Assembly (NCBI GenBank): GCA_963805605.1
Contig: CAWDUX010000002.1
Location: forward strand, 1,674,001 to 1,738,000
Length of the DNA stretch: 64,000 nucleotides
Direction of reading: 5' to 3'
DNA from: Actinocatenispora sp963805605
GTDB lineage: Bacteria; Actinomycetota; Actinomycetes; Mycobacteriales; Micromonosporaceae
Positions 16,567 to 25,795 of the stretch are shown here, one piece after another. Each line of letters starts with the position of its first letter. Positions within the stretch are counted from its first letter, which is position 1. The notes under the pieces were generated by a model, which was not told the DNA's origin, did not search any database, and saw only the letters and a program-made list of their open reading frames with translations. The position numbers were made by a program, and so were the translations under genes.

Positions 16567-16884
16567 TCAGCGTCTGACCAGTAGGCCCGCCGCGTGCACC
16601 AGCACCGTACGCACCGCGCGTTGTTGCCGGTTGTGGTCCAGTTCCCAGCCGGTGAGATAGAGCCAGCCGGCCCGGTCCAGCGGTCGGCCGCGACTTGCGT
16701 CCACACTGGAGGGTTCGACTTCGGTCACCTGTAACAGGATCGATTCGCGGGAGAACTGCGGGGAGGCCCGCCCGGTCAGATGCACGACCTGTCCGGGCGT
16801 GGGGACCTCACCCTGAGCGAGAGCGACGTACTGGGGAAGCACCTGCGGTGGCAGTGTGTGCGCGGCGTTGGTCATCTCCGTCAT
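16567..16884 (-). CDS. Hypothetical protein, 105 aa
   Basis: Unrecognised 105-residue protein starting MTEMTNAAHTLPPQ. It is mostly beta-strand-like (QVVHLTGRAS, ESILLQVTEVEP, AGWLYLTGWELD) and ends in a basic VRTVLVHAAGLLVRR helix. No signal peptide or transmembrane segment when started at 16884; the upstream in-frame extension is Cys/His-rich and implausible. It is divergent from the diguanylate cyclase across a 212-bp, comparatively AT-rich gap that presumably holds both promoters. Function unknown. Confidence 0.65.
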   Translation of the reverse strand: MTEMTNAAHTLPPQVLPQYVALAQGEVPTPGQVVHLTGRASPQFSRESILLQVTEVEPSSVDASRGRPLDRAGWLYLTGWELDHNRQQRAVRTVLVHAAGLLVRR

Positions 16885-17096
16885 GATGCCGCGAATGTGA
16901 GGTAGTCGTGGCTCGATGTGGTCCTCGAACGGGTGTGTCCAACACCACCGGGTGGCAAAATGCCGACATAGCACGCTACAGCAGAACAATGTGACCAGGT
17001 GTTGAATTCTCACTACCGAACGTATACTTGAAACTGGTGTTCTGAGGTTGCCGGCATGTCAACGGACCATGTGACCGGAAGGTTTGGCCACTGAGT

Positions 17097-18566
17097 GTGA
17101 GCATTGACCAGGACCGGCTCGTCGACGCACTGGACACCACGGTGACCGTTGCGTCGTCGGTTCAGGCTGCCTGCCAGGCGGCGGTCACTGCCCTCGGCAG
17201 ATCACTGTCCGGCACCATCGCCATCCTGCTCAACGTGAACGGCCGGCTGCGCTGCCTCGCGGCCACCGGCGCATGGCAGGTGTTCGACGGGGTACCCGCC
17301 GACGCCGGAGTCGTGGGCCGGGTCTACCGCACCGGCAAGACCGCCGTGGTCCCCGACGTCCGGATCGACGCCGACTACATTCCGCTCGGCCCGGGCGTAC
17401 TGACCGAGGTCTGTGTACCGGTCACCGGCCCCGACGGCCACCCCGTCGGCGTGGTCAACGTCGAGTCCGCGAACAGCCCGGACCTGGCTGCGGTGGCCAC
17501 CGCGCTGGAATGGGCCGCCGGCCTGCTGTCTGAACGGATCGTCGAACTCGACGGCGTGCCGGCCGAGTCCACTGGTCAACGCCTGCTCCGGCACGCCGTC
17601 GCGCTCAGTTCCGCGCCAGACGAGCCAGAAATCCTGGACCGCACGCTGGAGGCGGTCCGGGACATCTCCGGGCTCTCCTCGGCGGCCATCGCGATGGGTT
17701 CCGGACCGGACATCCAGGTCACCGCCGCCCGCGGCCCACTGGCCGGGCTGCTGGTCATCGCCGACCGCACCGCGCTGGCCCTGCTCGCCGCCCGCACCCG
17801 CCGACACGGCTCCACCTATAGCCTGGGCGACCCGGCCTCGCTGGACGCCCGCGGCTTCGAACGGCTGACCGGCGCCGGCATCCGGACCATGATCGCCGTA
17901 CCGGTCGGTGGCCGGCACGACGACGGCGGTGTACTGCTCGCCGTCGACCACGAGGTCATCCCGGCCGACACCAGTACGGTCAGCCTGTTGGAGCTGCTCG
18001 CAGCGCAGTCACTGATCTGCCTGGAGCGGGTGAAACTGGTGGTGCAGCTGCGGTTGCGGGCCAGTTCCGATCCGCTCACCGGACTCGGCCACCACGGCCG
18101 CTTCTCCGAGCGGCTGACGCGGGCCCGGCCCGGTCGCACCGCCGTACTGGCCATCGACGTCGACCGGTTCAAGACGGTCAACGACACCTACGGCCATCAG
18201 GAGGGCGACCGGCTGCTGGTCGAACTGGTCCGCGCGGTGCAGGGCACCCTGCGTGCCGACGACGACCTCTACCGGATCGGTGGCGACGAGTTCGCGGCGG
18301 TGATGGAGGTCGGGCACAGCGCCGAGGCGCTGGCCGTCGCGGAACGTCTGGTCGCCGCCGCCCGCCGGGTGGGCCGCACGATCAGCGTCGGGGTCGCCCT
18401 GCGCGAACCGGGCGAGAGCGCGGAGAACACTCTGCGCCGGGCCGACGAGGCGCTGTACGCGGTGAAGCGGGCCGGCCGCGATGCCGCGCGGCTCGCCGAG
18501 TCCGGCACGGTCGCCCGGTCGCTGCTGGTGCTGCCGCCGGACATCACCGCGTACCGACCGAGCTGA
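17097..18566 (+). CDS. GAF-GAF-GGDEF diguanylate cyclase
   Basis: Cytoplasmic c-di-GMP synthase of 489 residues. Two GAF-like sensory domains (about 20-150 and 165-312) precede a GGDEF domain (about 322-475). The active-site motif is intact at 395-399 (IGGDEFAAV). An inhibitory I-site RxxD (Arg386-Ala-Asp-Asp389) lies exactly five residues upstream, so product feedback inhibition is expected. No membrane segments and no EAL domain. The GAF ligands are unknown. The start is GTG 17097, with a GGAAGG about 14 bases upstream that is somewhat far. c-di-GMP controls development in actinomycetes through BldD, which makes a developmental role possible but not shown. Confidence 0.92.
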   Translation: MSIDQDRLVDALDTTVTVASSVQAACQAAVTALGRSLSGTIAILLNVNGRLRCLAATGAWQVFDGVPADAGVVGRVYRTGKTAVVPDVRIDADYIPLGPGVLTEVCVPVTGPDGHPVGVVNVESANSPDLAAVATALEWAAGLLSERIVELDGVPAESTGQRLLRHAVALSSAPDEPEILDRTLEAVRDISGLSSAAIAMGSGPDIQVTAARGPLAGLLVIADRTALALLAARTRRHGSTYSLGDPASLDARGFERLTGAGIRTMIAVPVGGRHDDGGVLLAVDHEVIPADTSTVSLLELLAAQSLICLERVKLVVQLRLRASSDPLTGLGHHGRFSERLTRARPGRTAVLAIDVDRFKTVNDTYGHQEGDRLLVELVRAVQGTLRADDDLYRIGGDEFAAVMEVGHSAEALAVAERLVAAARRVGRTISVGVALREPGESAENTLRRADEALYAVKRAGRDAARLAESGTVARSLLVLPPDITAYRPS

Positions 18567-18600
18567 GCGGAGCCGCCGGCCCAGCGCCACCCCGGCCGGA

Positions 18601-18674
18601 GCCACGCGGGTCGGACCCACGCGGGTCCGGAGCCACGCGGGTCCGGACCCGCCGGCCCAGCGCCACGCGGGTCA
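18601..18674. repeat. Short direct repeats of CCACGCGGGTC
   Basis: Four copies of the 11-mer CCACGCGGGTC within about 75 bp, just beyond and reaching the asd stop. They lie between convergent genes; function unclear. Confidence 0.6.
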
Positions 18675-19751
18675 GCGACGCGTCGGTTCCGCGGCGATCA
18701 GCTCGGCGATCTGCACGGTGTTGAGCGCGGCGCCTTTACGCAGGTTGTCGCCGACCAGGAACAGGTCCAGCGCGCGGGGGTCGTCCAGTGCCCTGCGCAA
18801 CCGCCCGGCCCAGGTGGGATCCGTACCGGCCGCGTCGGCGGGAGTCGGGAACTCGGCCTCGGCCGGGTCGTCGACCAGCACCACACCCGGCGCCTGCTTG
18901 ATGATCTCGGCGGCAGCGTCCGCGGTGACCTCGTTACCGAACACCGCGTGTACCGACACCGAATGCCCGGTCACCACCGGGACCCGTACGCAGGTCGCCG
19001 ACACCTTCAGGTCGGGCAGCCCGAGGATCTTGCGGGACTCGTTGCGCAGCTTGAGTTCCTCCGACGACCAGCCGTGGTCGCGCAGCGAACCCGCCCACGG
19101 CACCACGTTGAGCGCCAGTGGGGCCGGGAACGGGCCGAGTTCGTCGCCGACGGCCTGCCGTACGTCGCCGGCGCGGGTGCCGATCGTACGGTCCCCGGCC
19201 ACCTTGGCCAGCTGGTCGTGCAGCGTGTCGATACCGGCCTGACCGGCACCGGAGGCAGCCTGGTACGAGGAGATGATCAGTTCACGCAGCCCGTACTCTC
19301 GGTGCAGCGCGCCGATCGCCACGATCATCGCCAAGGTGGTGCAGTTGGGGTTGGCCACCACTCCCTTGGCGCGGTCCCGGGCGCGTTCCGGGTTGACCTC
19401 CGGTACGACCAGCGGCACGTCCGGGTCCATCCGGAACGCCGCCGAGTTGTCCACCGCCACCGCACCGTGCTCGACTGCGACCGGCACCCAGACCGCGGAC
19501 ACCTCGTCCGGTACGTCGAACACCACGATGTCGGCGCCGTCGAACACCTCGGGCGCGAGTTCCCGTACGGTCAACTGTTCGCCGCGGACCGACATCCGGC
19601 GCCCGGCGGAACGGGCGGAGGCGACGAGCCGGATCTCGCCCCAGATGTTCTTGCGGCCGGACAGCAGCTCGCACAGCACGGTTCCAACGGCGCCGGTGGC
19701 GCCGACCACGACGAGGGTGGGCAGGTGCTCAGGCGAGGCGATGCGGGCCAC
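18672..19751 (-). CDS. asd: Aspartate-semialdehyde dehydrogenase
   Basis: Enzyme of lysine/threonine/methionine and diaminopimelate synthesis that reduces aspartyl phosphate to aspartate semialdehyde (EC 1.2.1.11), 359 residues. The Rossmann motif is GATGAVG (17-23) and the catalytic cysteine is Cys137 in ANPNCTT. SSYQAASGAGQAG carries further substrate-binding residues. It lies six bases downstream of the aspartokinase gene on the same strand, forming the classic aspartokinase-asd operon. Confidence 0.97.
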   Translation of the reverse strand: MARIASPEHLPTLVVVGATGAVGTVLCELLSGRKNIWGEIRLVASARSAGRRMSVRGEQLTVRELAPEVFDGADIVVFDVPDEVSAVWVPVAVEHGAVAVDNSAAFRMDPDVPLVVPEVNPERARDRAKGVVANPNCTTLAMIVAIGALHREYGLRELIISSYQAASGAGQAGIDTLHDQLAKVAGDRTIGTRAGDVRQAVGDELGPFPAPLALNVVPWAGSLRDHGWSSEELKLRNESRKILGLPDLKVSATCVRVPVVTGHSVSVHAVFGNEVTADAAAEIIKQAPGVVLVDDPAEAEFPTPADAAGTDPTWAGRLRRALDDPRALDLFLVGDNLRKGAALNTVQIAELIAAEPTRR

Positions 19752-19757
19752 CCGCGA

Positions 19758-21023
19758 TCACCGGCCCGTGCCGGCGTAGACCACGGCCTCTTCGTCCCCA
19801 CCAAGGTCGAACGCCTCGTGCAGGGCGCGTACCGCGGCGTCCAGGTCGGTGTCACGGCACACCACCGACACCCGGATCTCGGAGGTGGAGATGATCTCGA
19901 TGTTGACGCCGGCGGCGGCCATCGCCTCGAAGAAGCTGGCCGCCACGCCCGGGTTGGACCGCATGCCTGCGCCGACCAGCGAGACCTTGCCGATGTGGTC
20001 GTCGAACAGCAGTCCGCCGAACTGGATCTTGTCCTGCATCTTCTGCAGAGCGGCCATCGCGGTCGGGCCCTCATTGCGCGGTAGCGTGAACGAGATGTCG
20101 GTGCGGCCGGTGGCGTGCGTGGACACGTTCTGCACGATCATGTCGATGTTGATCTCGGCGTCGGTGACAACCTGGAAGATCTTCGCCGCCCGGCCGGGCT
20201 CGTCGGGAACTCCCAGGACGGTGATCTTGGCTTCGCTGCGGTCGTGGGCGACCCCGGTGATGAGTGCTTGCTCCACGGGAAGATCCTCCATCGAACCGGT
20301 CACGATGGTGCCGGGCTTGGTCGAATAGGACGAACGGACATGGAGAGGCATGTTGAACCGGCGGGCGTACTCGACGCTGCGCAGGTGCAGGATCTTCGCC
20401 CCGCACGCGGCCAGTTCCAACATCTCCTCGTAGGTGACGGTGTGCAGTTTCTTCGCATCCGGCACGATCCGCGGATCCGCCGAGTAGACACCGTCCACAT
20501 CGGAGTAGATCTCGCAGGAGCCGGCGTGCAGCGCGGCGGCCAGTGCCACCGCTGTGGTGTCGGAACCGCCGCGGCCCAGCGTGGTGATGTCCTTGGTGTC
20601 CTGCGCGATGCCCTGGAAACCGGCCACGATGGCGACGGCGCCCTCGTCCACGGCGCCCTGGATCCGGCCCGGCGTCACGTCGATGATGCGCGCCTTGCCG
20701 TGCGCGGAGGTGGTGATCACCCCGGCCTGCGAGCCGGTGAACGAGCGCGCCTCGTAACCGAGGTTGTGGATGGCCATCGCCAGCAGCGCCATCGAGATGC
20801 GCTCGCCGGAGGTGAGCAGCATGTCCAGTTCCCGGCCCGGTGGTAGCGGGCTGACCTGATGGGCCAGGTCGAGCATCTCGTCCGTCGTGTCGCCCATCGC
20901 TGAGACGACGACCACGACGTCGTCTCCCGCCTTACGGGTCGCCACGATGCGCTCCGCGACCCGTTTGATGCGTTCCGCATCGGCGACCGAGGAGCCGCCG
21001 TACTTCTGGACGACGAGTGTCAC
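19758..21023 (-). CDS. lysC: Aspartokinase
   Basis: First enzyme of the aspartate pathway (EC 2.7.2.4), 421 residues, the usual actinobacterial length. The kinase begins VVQKYGGSSV and contains GRGGSDTTAVALAAAL; two ACT regulatory domains fill the C-terminal 170 residues. The start is GTG 21023 with a GAAGGGG ribosome-binding site. Met245 (MEDLPVEQALITGVA, codon at 20291-20289) aligns with the internal start of the separate beta subunit known in Corynebacterium, so an overlapping 177-residue beta product is plausible, although its upstream site is weak. Feedback control by lysine and threonine is expected from the family. Operon with asd. Confidence 0.96.
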   Translation of the reverse strand: MTLVVQKYGGSSVADAERIKRVAERIVATRKAGDDVVVVVSAMGDTTDEMLDLAHQVSPLPPGRELDMLLTSGERISMALLAMAIHNLGYEARSFTGSQAGVITTSAHGKARIIDVTPGRIQGAVDEGAVAIVAGFQGIAQDTKDITTLGRGGSDTTAVALAAALHAGSCEIYSDVDGVYSADPRIVPDAKKLHTVTYEEMLELAACGAKILHLRSVEYARRFNMPLHVRSSYSTKPGTIVTGSMEDLPVEQALITGVAHDRSEAKITVLGVPDEPGRAAKIFQVVTDAEINIDMIVQNVSTHATGRTDISFTLPRNEGPTAMAALQKMQDKIQFGGLLFDDHIGKVSLVGAGMRSNPGVAASFFEAMAAAGVNIEIISTSEIRVSVVCRDTDLDAAVRALHEAFDLGGDEEAVVYAGTGR

Positions 21024-21219
21024 AGCACTGCCCCTTCGCGAGGTGCCCAGGGGCTCCTCTGGCTCTAGTCGGCAATCTGGCGTGGCCAGGGTACCGGCCG
21101 GGACGGCCTCCGCCATGCTCTGCTCCACGAACCGACGAATGACTCACATCGCTCACCACCCGGCGTCGGCGGGCGTGGCGGTACCCGGTATCGGGGCCGG
21201 CGGAGACCACAATGATCAG

Positions 21220-22000
21220 GTGAGAGGTGGGCGGATTGCAGGTTTCACGGCGGTACTGGCGAACACGGTGGTATTGGCAGGAACGGCGTGGACGCTGACC
21301 GGTTGCACCGGTTCCAGCCCCGCGGCGGAGCCGCCGACCCCGACCCCGTCCGCCGACCCGGGTAGCCCCGCCGACCGGCTGGTCGGGCTGGTGGCACTCG
21401 CCGCGGACCGGCACTACACCGCCGGCTACACCTACACCCCGGCCGGGGGCAGCGCCCGTACCGTCACGCTGACCACGGCCCGGGACGGCTCCTGGCGGAT
21501 CGACGTACCGCGCGGCGGGCTCGGCGGTGGCCGGGACATCACGGTGGCCGGCAACCGCAACGGGGTGTTCCAGTGCGGGCTGGACGGATCCGCCGTCCTG
21601 CGCCCGGGTCGCCGATGCCGGCGGCAGCGTACCGGCCCGCTACGACCCTCGGATGGAACGGCTGTTCACCACCTGGATCGGGCGCCTCGGCGACCGTGAC
21701 GCCGCGCTGTCGGTGGACACCGCGAAGCCGTTGGCCAGGAACTCCGGGCAGTGCTTCTCGGTCGAGCCGACCGCCGCGTCACTGTCCGCGCCGGTCCCGT
21801 CGGGGGTGTACTGCCTGGCCTCGGACGGTACGGTCACCGGCGCCTCGCTGGAGCTGGGCACCCTCACGCTGCAGAGCGGCCCGGGCGCTGCCCCGGCCTC
21901 GGTCACCCTGCCGGGACCGGTCACCGAGGGCGCGGCGGTACCGACCCGCTCGCCGTCACCGTCCACCCCCAGCACCTCGACCTCGACGGACAGCCACTGA
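21220..22000 (+). pseudogene. Secreted lipoprotein gene with an internal frame break
   Basis: Reading from GTG 21220, the product has a basic start, a hydrophobic stretch and the lipobox LTGC, then a Pro/Thr linker and a beta-rich domain (HYTAGYTYTPAGG to NGVFQCGLDGS). In this frame it ends in Arg-rich nonsense. The plausible continuation (SCARVADAGGSVPARYDPRMERLFTTW to a Ser/Thr/Pro-rich end at 22000) lies in the next frame. The switch falls near 21597-21605, consistent with one extra base. The whole would be a lipoprotein of about 260 residues of unknown function. It may be a true pseudogene, a programmed shift or a sequence error. Confidence 0.6.
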
Positions 22001-22124
22001 CCCGGCACGTTGCGCGCCCGGACCCACCATCGGGGCGAGCCTGGGCCGGCGAGCCGGAGTGGTACGCGCCACGTCGCTACGATGAGGCGATACTGACCGG
22101 CCACCCGCACGAGGAGTCATCCAG

Positions 22125-23201
22125 TTGAGCGTCGCACTCGTCACCGGCTCGGGTGGCCTGATCGGCTCTGAGGCCGCCCGGCACTTCGCCCGGCTCGGCC
22201 TCACCGTGGCCGGCATCGACAACGACATGCGCGGCTACTTCTTCGGCAAGGACGGCTCCACCGCCTGGAACACCCGGCAGCTGAGCGCCGAACTGGGCTC
22301 GTCGTACGAGCACCACAACATCGACATCCGGGACCGCGACGCACTGGCCAAGCTGTTCGCCCGGTACGGCTCCGAGATCGCCGTGGTGATCCACTGCGCC
22401 GCGCAGCCCAGCCACGACTGGGCGATGAAGGAGCCGTTCACCGACTTCGACGTGAACGCCGGCGGCACCCTCAACATGCTGGAGTACGCCCGGCAGTACT
22501 GCATCGACGCGCCGTTCATCACCTGCTCCACCAACAAGGTGTACGGCGACACACCCAACCGGCTGCCGCTGGTCGAGCAGGAGACCCGGTACGAGATCGA
22601 CCCGTCGCACACCTACGCCGACGGCATCCGCGAGGACATGTCGATCGACAGCACCCTGCACTCCATCTTCGGCGCGTCCAAGGTCGCCGCGGACGTGATG
22701 ACCCAGGAATACGGCCGCTACTTCGACATGAAGACGGCGGTGTTCCGGGGCGGCACCCTCACCGGGCCGGCGCACTCCGCGGCCGAACTGCACGGCTTCC
22801 TGGCCTACCTCATGCGCTGCAACATGGAGGGCCGCACGTACAAGATCTTCGGCTACAAGGGCAAGATGGTCCGCGACGCGATCCACTGCAACGACGTGGT
22901 CAGCGCGTTCGAGGCGTTCTTCCGTAACCCGCGCAGCGCCGAGATCTACAACATCGGCGGCGGCCGGCACTCCAACTGCTCGCACCTGGAGGGCTTCGCG
23001 ATCGCGCAGGAGATCTCCGGCATCGAGATGCGCTCCACCTACGTACCGGAGAACCGGGTCGGCGACCACCAGTGGTGGATCGGCTCCAACGCCCGCTTCG
23101 CCGAGCACTACCCGGACTGGAAGCTCACCTACGACGTGCCGGCCATCCTGCGCGAGATCCACGAGGCCAACGTGGACCGCTGGCGTCCGAGCGCATCCTG
23201 A
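22125..23201 (+). CDS. NAD-dependent epimerase/dehydratase of the extended SDR family (CDP-tyvelose epimerase-like)
   Basis: Nucleotide-sugar-modifying enzyme of 358 residues. The Rossmann motif is GSGGLIG (8-14) and STNKVYGDTPN is the typical active-site strand. The catalytic YxxxK appears as Phe182-Gly-Ala-Ser-Lys186, that is, Phe in place of Tyr; the same motif is, as far as I recall, common in this subgroup. The start is an unusual TTG at 22125 with GAGGAG eight bases upstream. The downstream glycosyltransferase gene follows after 32 bp, so the pair probably builds a cell-surface glycan. Substrate unknown. Confidence 0.85.
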   Translation: MSVALVTGSGGLIGSEAARHFARLGLTVAGIDNDMRGYFFGKDGSTAWNTRQLSAELGSSYEHHNIDIRDRDALAKLFARYGSEIAVVIHCAAQPSHDWAMKEPFTDFDVNAGGTLNMLEYARQYCIDAPFITCSTNKVYGDTPNRLPLVEQETRYEIDPSHTYADGIREDMSIDSTLHSIFGASKVAADVMTQEYGRYFDMKTAVFRGGTLTGPAHSAAELHGFLAYLMRCNMEGRTYKIFGYKGKMVRDAIHCNDVVSAFEAFFRNPRSAEIYNIGGGRHSNCSHLEGFAIAQEISGIEMRSTYVPENRVGDHQWWIGSNARFAEHYPDWKLTYDVPAILREIHEANVDRWRPSAS

Positions 23202-23233
23202 CCCCCCCACCCACCTGTCATGATCGGACACCC

Positions 23234-24040
23234 ATGATCGACGCGGGGAAGCGCAACGTACTGGGCGTCTACGTCGACGCGGTCGACTACGCCGCGGCCA
23301 CCGAACGGGTCATCGAGGCAGCCCGGGAGAGCCGGTCGCTGGCGCTGACCGCGCTGGCCGTGCACGGCGTGATGACCGGGGTGGCCGACCGCGCGCACGA
23401 GGCGCGGCTCAACTCCTTCGACCTGGTCACCCCGGACGGGCAGCCGGTCCGCTGGGCACTGAACCTGATACACAGGGCGCAGCTGCCGGACCGTACGTAC
23501 GGCCCGACGCTGACGCTCAAGGTGGTCGAGCGGATGGCTGGGGATGGCCTGCCGGTCTACCTGTACGGCAGCACCCAGCCGGTGCTGGACAAGCTGACCG
23601 CCGCGCTCACCGCGCAGTTCCCGGCGCTGAAGATCGCCGGGTCGGAGCCGTCGAAGTTCCGGGCCGCGCAGCCCGGCGAGCCGGCCGAGATCGCCGAACG
23701 GATCAAGGCCTCCGGCGCCCGACTCGTACTGGTCGGGCTCGGCTGCCCGCGGCAGGAGATCTTCGTGCACGCGATGCGTCCGCTGCTGCCGATGCCGCTG
23801 ATGGCGGTCGGCGCGGCATTCGACTACCACGCCGGTGACCTGCGCAAACCGCCGCCATGGATGCAGCAGCGCGGGTTGGAATGGCTGTGGCGCCTGGGCC
23901 TGGAGCCGAAGCGGCTGTGGCGCCGTTACCTCATCCTCAACCCGGCCTACCTGGCCCGACTCGGCGCGCAGGCCACCCACCTGTGGAAGGCTCGGCCGGC
24001 CGAGCCGAGCACCGACCCGGCCGACTCCTTCGCCGTCTGA
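23234..24040 (+). CDS. WecG/TagA/CpsF family glycosyltransferase
   Basis: GT26-family glycosyltransferase of 268 residues that transfers a sugar from a nucleotide donor to a lipid-linked acceptor at the membrane. Recognisable blocks are NSFDLVTPDGQPVRWALN, the GLPVYLYGS strand, VLVGLGCPRQEIF and GAAFDYHAGDLRKPPPWMQQRGLEWLWRL near the C-terminus, which are typical of WecG/TagA. No transmembrane segment. Start ATG 23234. Coupled in the same orientation behind the epimerase, suggesting surface polysaccharide or teichoic-acid-like synthesis. The gene is followed directly by a palindromic repeat doublet. Confidence 0.92.
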   Translation: MIDAGKRNVLGVYVDAVDYAAATERVIEAARESRSLALTALAVHGVMTGVADRAHEARLNSFDLVTPDGQPVRWALNLIHRAQLPDRTYGPTLTLKVVERMAGDGLPVYLYGSTQPVLDKLTAALTAQFPALKIAGSEPSKFRAAQPGEPAEIAERIKASGARLVLVGLGCPRQEIFVHAMRPLLPMPLMAVGAAFDYHAGDLRKPPPWMQQRGLEWLWRLGLEPKRLWRRYLILNPAYLARLGAQATHLWKARPAEPSTDPADSFAV

Positions 24041-24054
24041 CCACACCCCACTGC

Positions 24055-24196
24055 GCATTTTCCCGGAAAGGGCGCTTTGTCCGAACTGCCGCCGGGACAT
24101 TCGGGGAAAATGCACCTCGGGCGGCCAACTTGCAGGGCATTTTCCCCGAATGTACGGCTTAGTAAAAGGTGCGTTACGAACATTCGGGGAAAATGA
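24055..24196. repeat. REPIN-like palindromic repeat doublet, copy A
   Basis: Two units of about 60 bp. Each begins with GCATTTTCCC(C/G)GAA and ends with the inverse TTCGGGGAAAATG(C/A): unit 1 24055-24113, unit 2 24137-24196, period 82-83 bp. It lies between convergent genes. The second copy at 26118-26260 has the same architecture. Confidence 0.85.
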
Positions 24197-24670
24197 TCAC
24201 GCGGCGCGCTGCGGTACGGGACGGGCGTTCGGGTCGGGCTGCACCGGGGCGTCGCCGGGGCCGTCGAGCGGTTCGGGCACCCAGCAGCGTTCGCTCGGCT
24301 GATGGTCCGGCACCAGCAGGACCAGGCGGTCACAGCCGAGGCCGATCAGGTCGGCGCCGTCGCTGAGCGAGGCGACCGCAGCGACCGGACGGTCGTCGTA
24401 GCAGACGACCAGGCCGCGGTAGCCGGGCGGCAGGTAGTGCAGGTACGCGTTGCGGTCGGTACGGATCTCCACCACGCTGTACGACTGGTACGTGTCGAAG
24501 TCCAGCCAGCTCGCATAGTCGTCGTCGATCTTGCCGGCGGCGATGTCACCGGCCAGGTCGTTGTACGCGGTGAGTGCCCGCGCCAGCAGACTGCACAGCA
24601 GGTCGACCAGGTCCGGGGTGAGCCTGGTGCCGCCGTGGTAGACAGGCGGTGGTTCGAGTTCGTACTCCAT
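24197..24670 (-). CDS. Hypothetical protein, 157 aa
   Basis: Unrecognised acidic protein starting MEYELEPPPVYHGGTRLTPD. It has a helical N-terminal half (LVDLLCSLLARALTAYNDLAGDIAAG) and a beta-rich middle (YSVVEIRTDRNAYLHYLPPGYRGLVVCYDDRPVAA). It ends in a Pro-rich tail whose stop abuts the repeat doublet. ATG 24670 has a good GAAAGGA ribosome-binding site nine bases upstream. It is divergent from the XRE regulator gene, which may control it. No transmembrane segments. Function unknown. Confidence 0.7.
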   Translation of the reverse strand: MEYELEPPPVYHGGTRLTPDLVDLLCSLLARALTAYNDLAGDIAAGKIDDDYASWLDFDTYQSYSVVEIRTDRNAYLHYLPPGYRGLVVCYDDRPVAAVASLSDGADLIGLGCDRLVLLVPDHQPSERCWVPEPLDGPGDAPVQPDPNARPVPQRAA

Positions 24671-24937
24671 CGGGTGCGTCCTTTCGACCATGCCGGGGCG
24701 GGCTCCGCCTCAGAAACGTTCCCGCCCCGGCTACTTCTCTCACTCGCAGTGGTCCTACCAGCGACTCTGCGTCCACGTCGTACAGCTGAGACAGTGCCAC
24801 CTCTTCGCTGTTTGCGCAAGCATGCGTATTAATTGATGCCAACTTCCTGGACACTTCCTTTCGCCAGCTCTAGGATCTCCGTCGGATAGCTGACTTCTAT
24901 CTATCGTTGGCAATGAATGTCCGGAAAGGTGGTCGGC

Positions 24938-25795
24938 ATGCCATCGGTCAGCCGCGGGATGACACAACGAGCGATCTGGCTCGGACAACGGCTCTTCGCC
25001 CTGCGCTCCGCAGCGGGCGTGACCCTCGCCCAGGCCGGCGAATACCTGGGGCGCAACGCGTCCTCTGTCAGCCGGTTCGAGTCCGGCGAGATCCCGGCCC
25101 GCATCGGTGACGTCGTCGCGTTGATGAACCTCTACGGCGTGCACGACAAGGCCGAGCGAACCGGACTGGAACTGCTGGCCCGAGAGGTGTGGCAGAAGGG
25201 GTGGCTCGACCCGTACCGCCGGACGCTCAACACGAGCTTCATCGACTACGCCTGGGTGGAGGCGCGCGCCAGCGAGGTCCGCTCGTACGACGGCCTGGTA
25301 CTGGCCGGCCTCCTGCAGACCCGCGAGTACGCCGAGGCGGTGATCCGCAGCGCCGATCTGGACGGAGCGGAGAAGACCGTGACCGGCGGCATCGAGTACC
25401 GAATGGCGCGGCAACAGGTGCTGGAGCGCGATCAGCCGTTCCTGTTCCGGGGCGTCATCGACGAGGGTGTACTCCGCCGGCCGGTCGGCGGCCCTGAGGT
25501 GATGCGGGCGCAGCTGGCTCGGCTACGTGAGCTGGCTTCCCACGACCGGGTCACGTTGCGGGTACTGCCGTTCGGCGCTGGCGCGCACTCCGGTCAGGGT
25601 GGCGCCTTCCAGGTGTTCACCCAGCCGTATCCGTACGCGCTGGTCGGTTATGCGGAGACGCTGGGCGGATCGTTGTTCACAGAATCGGACGATGCGGAAC
25701 GATTCGCCCGCGCGTACGATGCGTTGGAGAAGGCATCCCTCGATCCCGGCGAGTCGGTCGCGCTGTTCGCCGCCCTGGAGAAGGAGCTCGAATGA
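24938..25795 (+). CDS. XRE-family regulator with DUF5753 domain
   Basis: DNA-binding protein of 285 residues. The N-terminal helix-turn-helix (about 10-70: LGQRLFALRSAAGVTLAQAG, NASSVSRFESGEIPAR) is followed by the DUF5753 effector domain (about 95-280), with the characteristic LVLAGLLQTREYAEAVI, FRGVIDEGVLRRPVGG and LRVLPFGAGAHSGQGGAF blocks. ATG 24938 is preferred over ATG 24917 because GGAAAGG sits nine bases upstream. The stop overlaps the next ATG (ATGA), coupling it to a DUF397 gene. Such pairs are abundant in Streptomyces-like genomes (BldB/WhiJ type) and affect development and antibiotic production. Confidence 0.93.
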   Translation: MPSVSRGMTQRAIWLGQRLFALRSAAGVTLAQAGEYLGRNASSVSRFESGEIPARIGDVVALMNLYGVHDKAERTGLELLAREVWQKGWLDPYRRTLNTSFIDYAWVEARASEVRSYDGLVLAGLLQTREYAEAVIRSADLDGAEKTVTGGIEYRMARQQVLERDQPFLFRGVIDEGVLRRPVGGPEVMRAQLARLRELASHDRVTLRVLPFGAGAHSGQGGAFQVFTQPYPYALVGYAETLGGSLFTESDDAERFARAYDALEKASLDPGESVALFAALEKELE

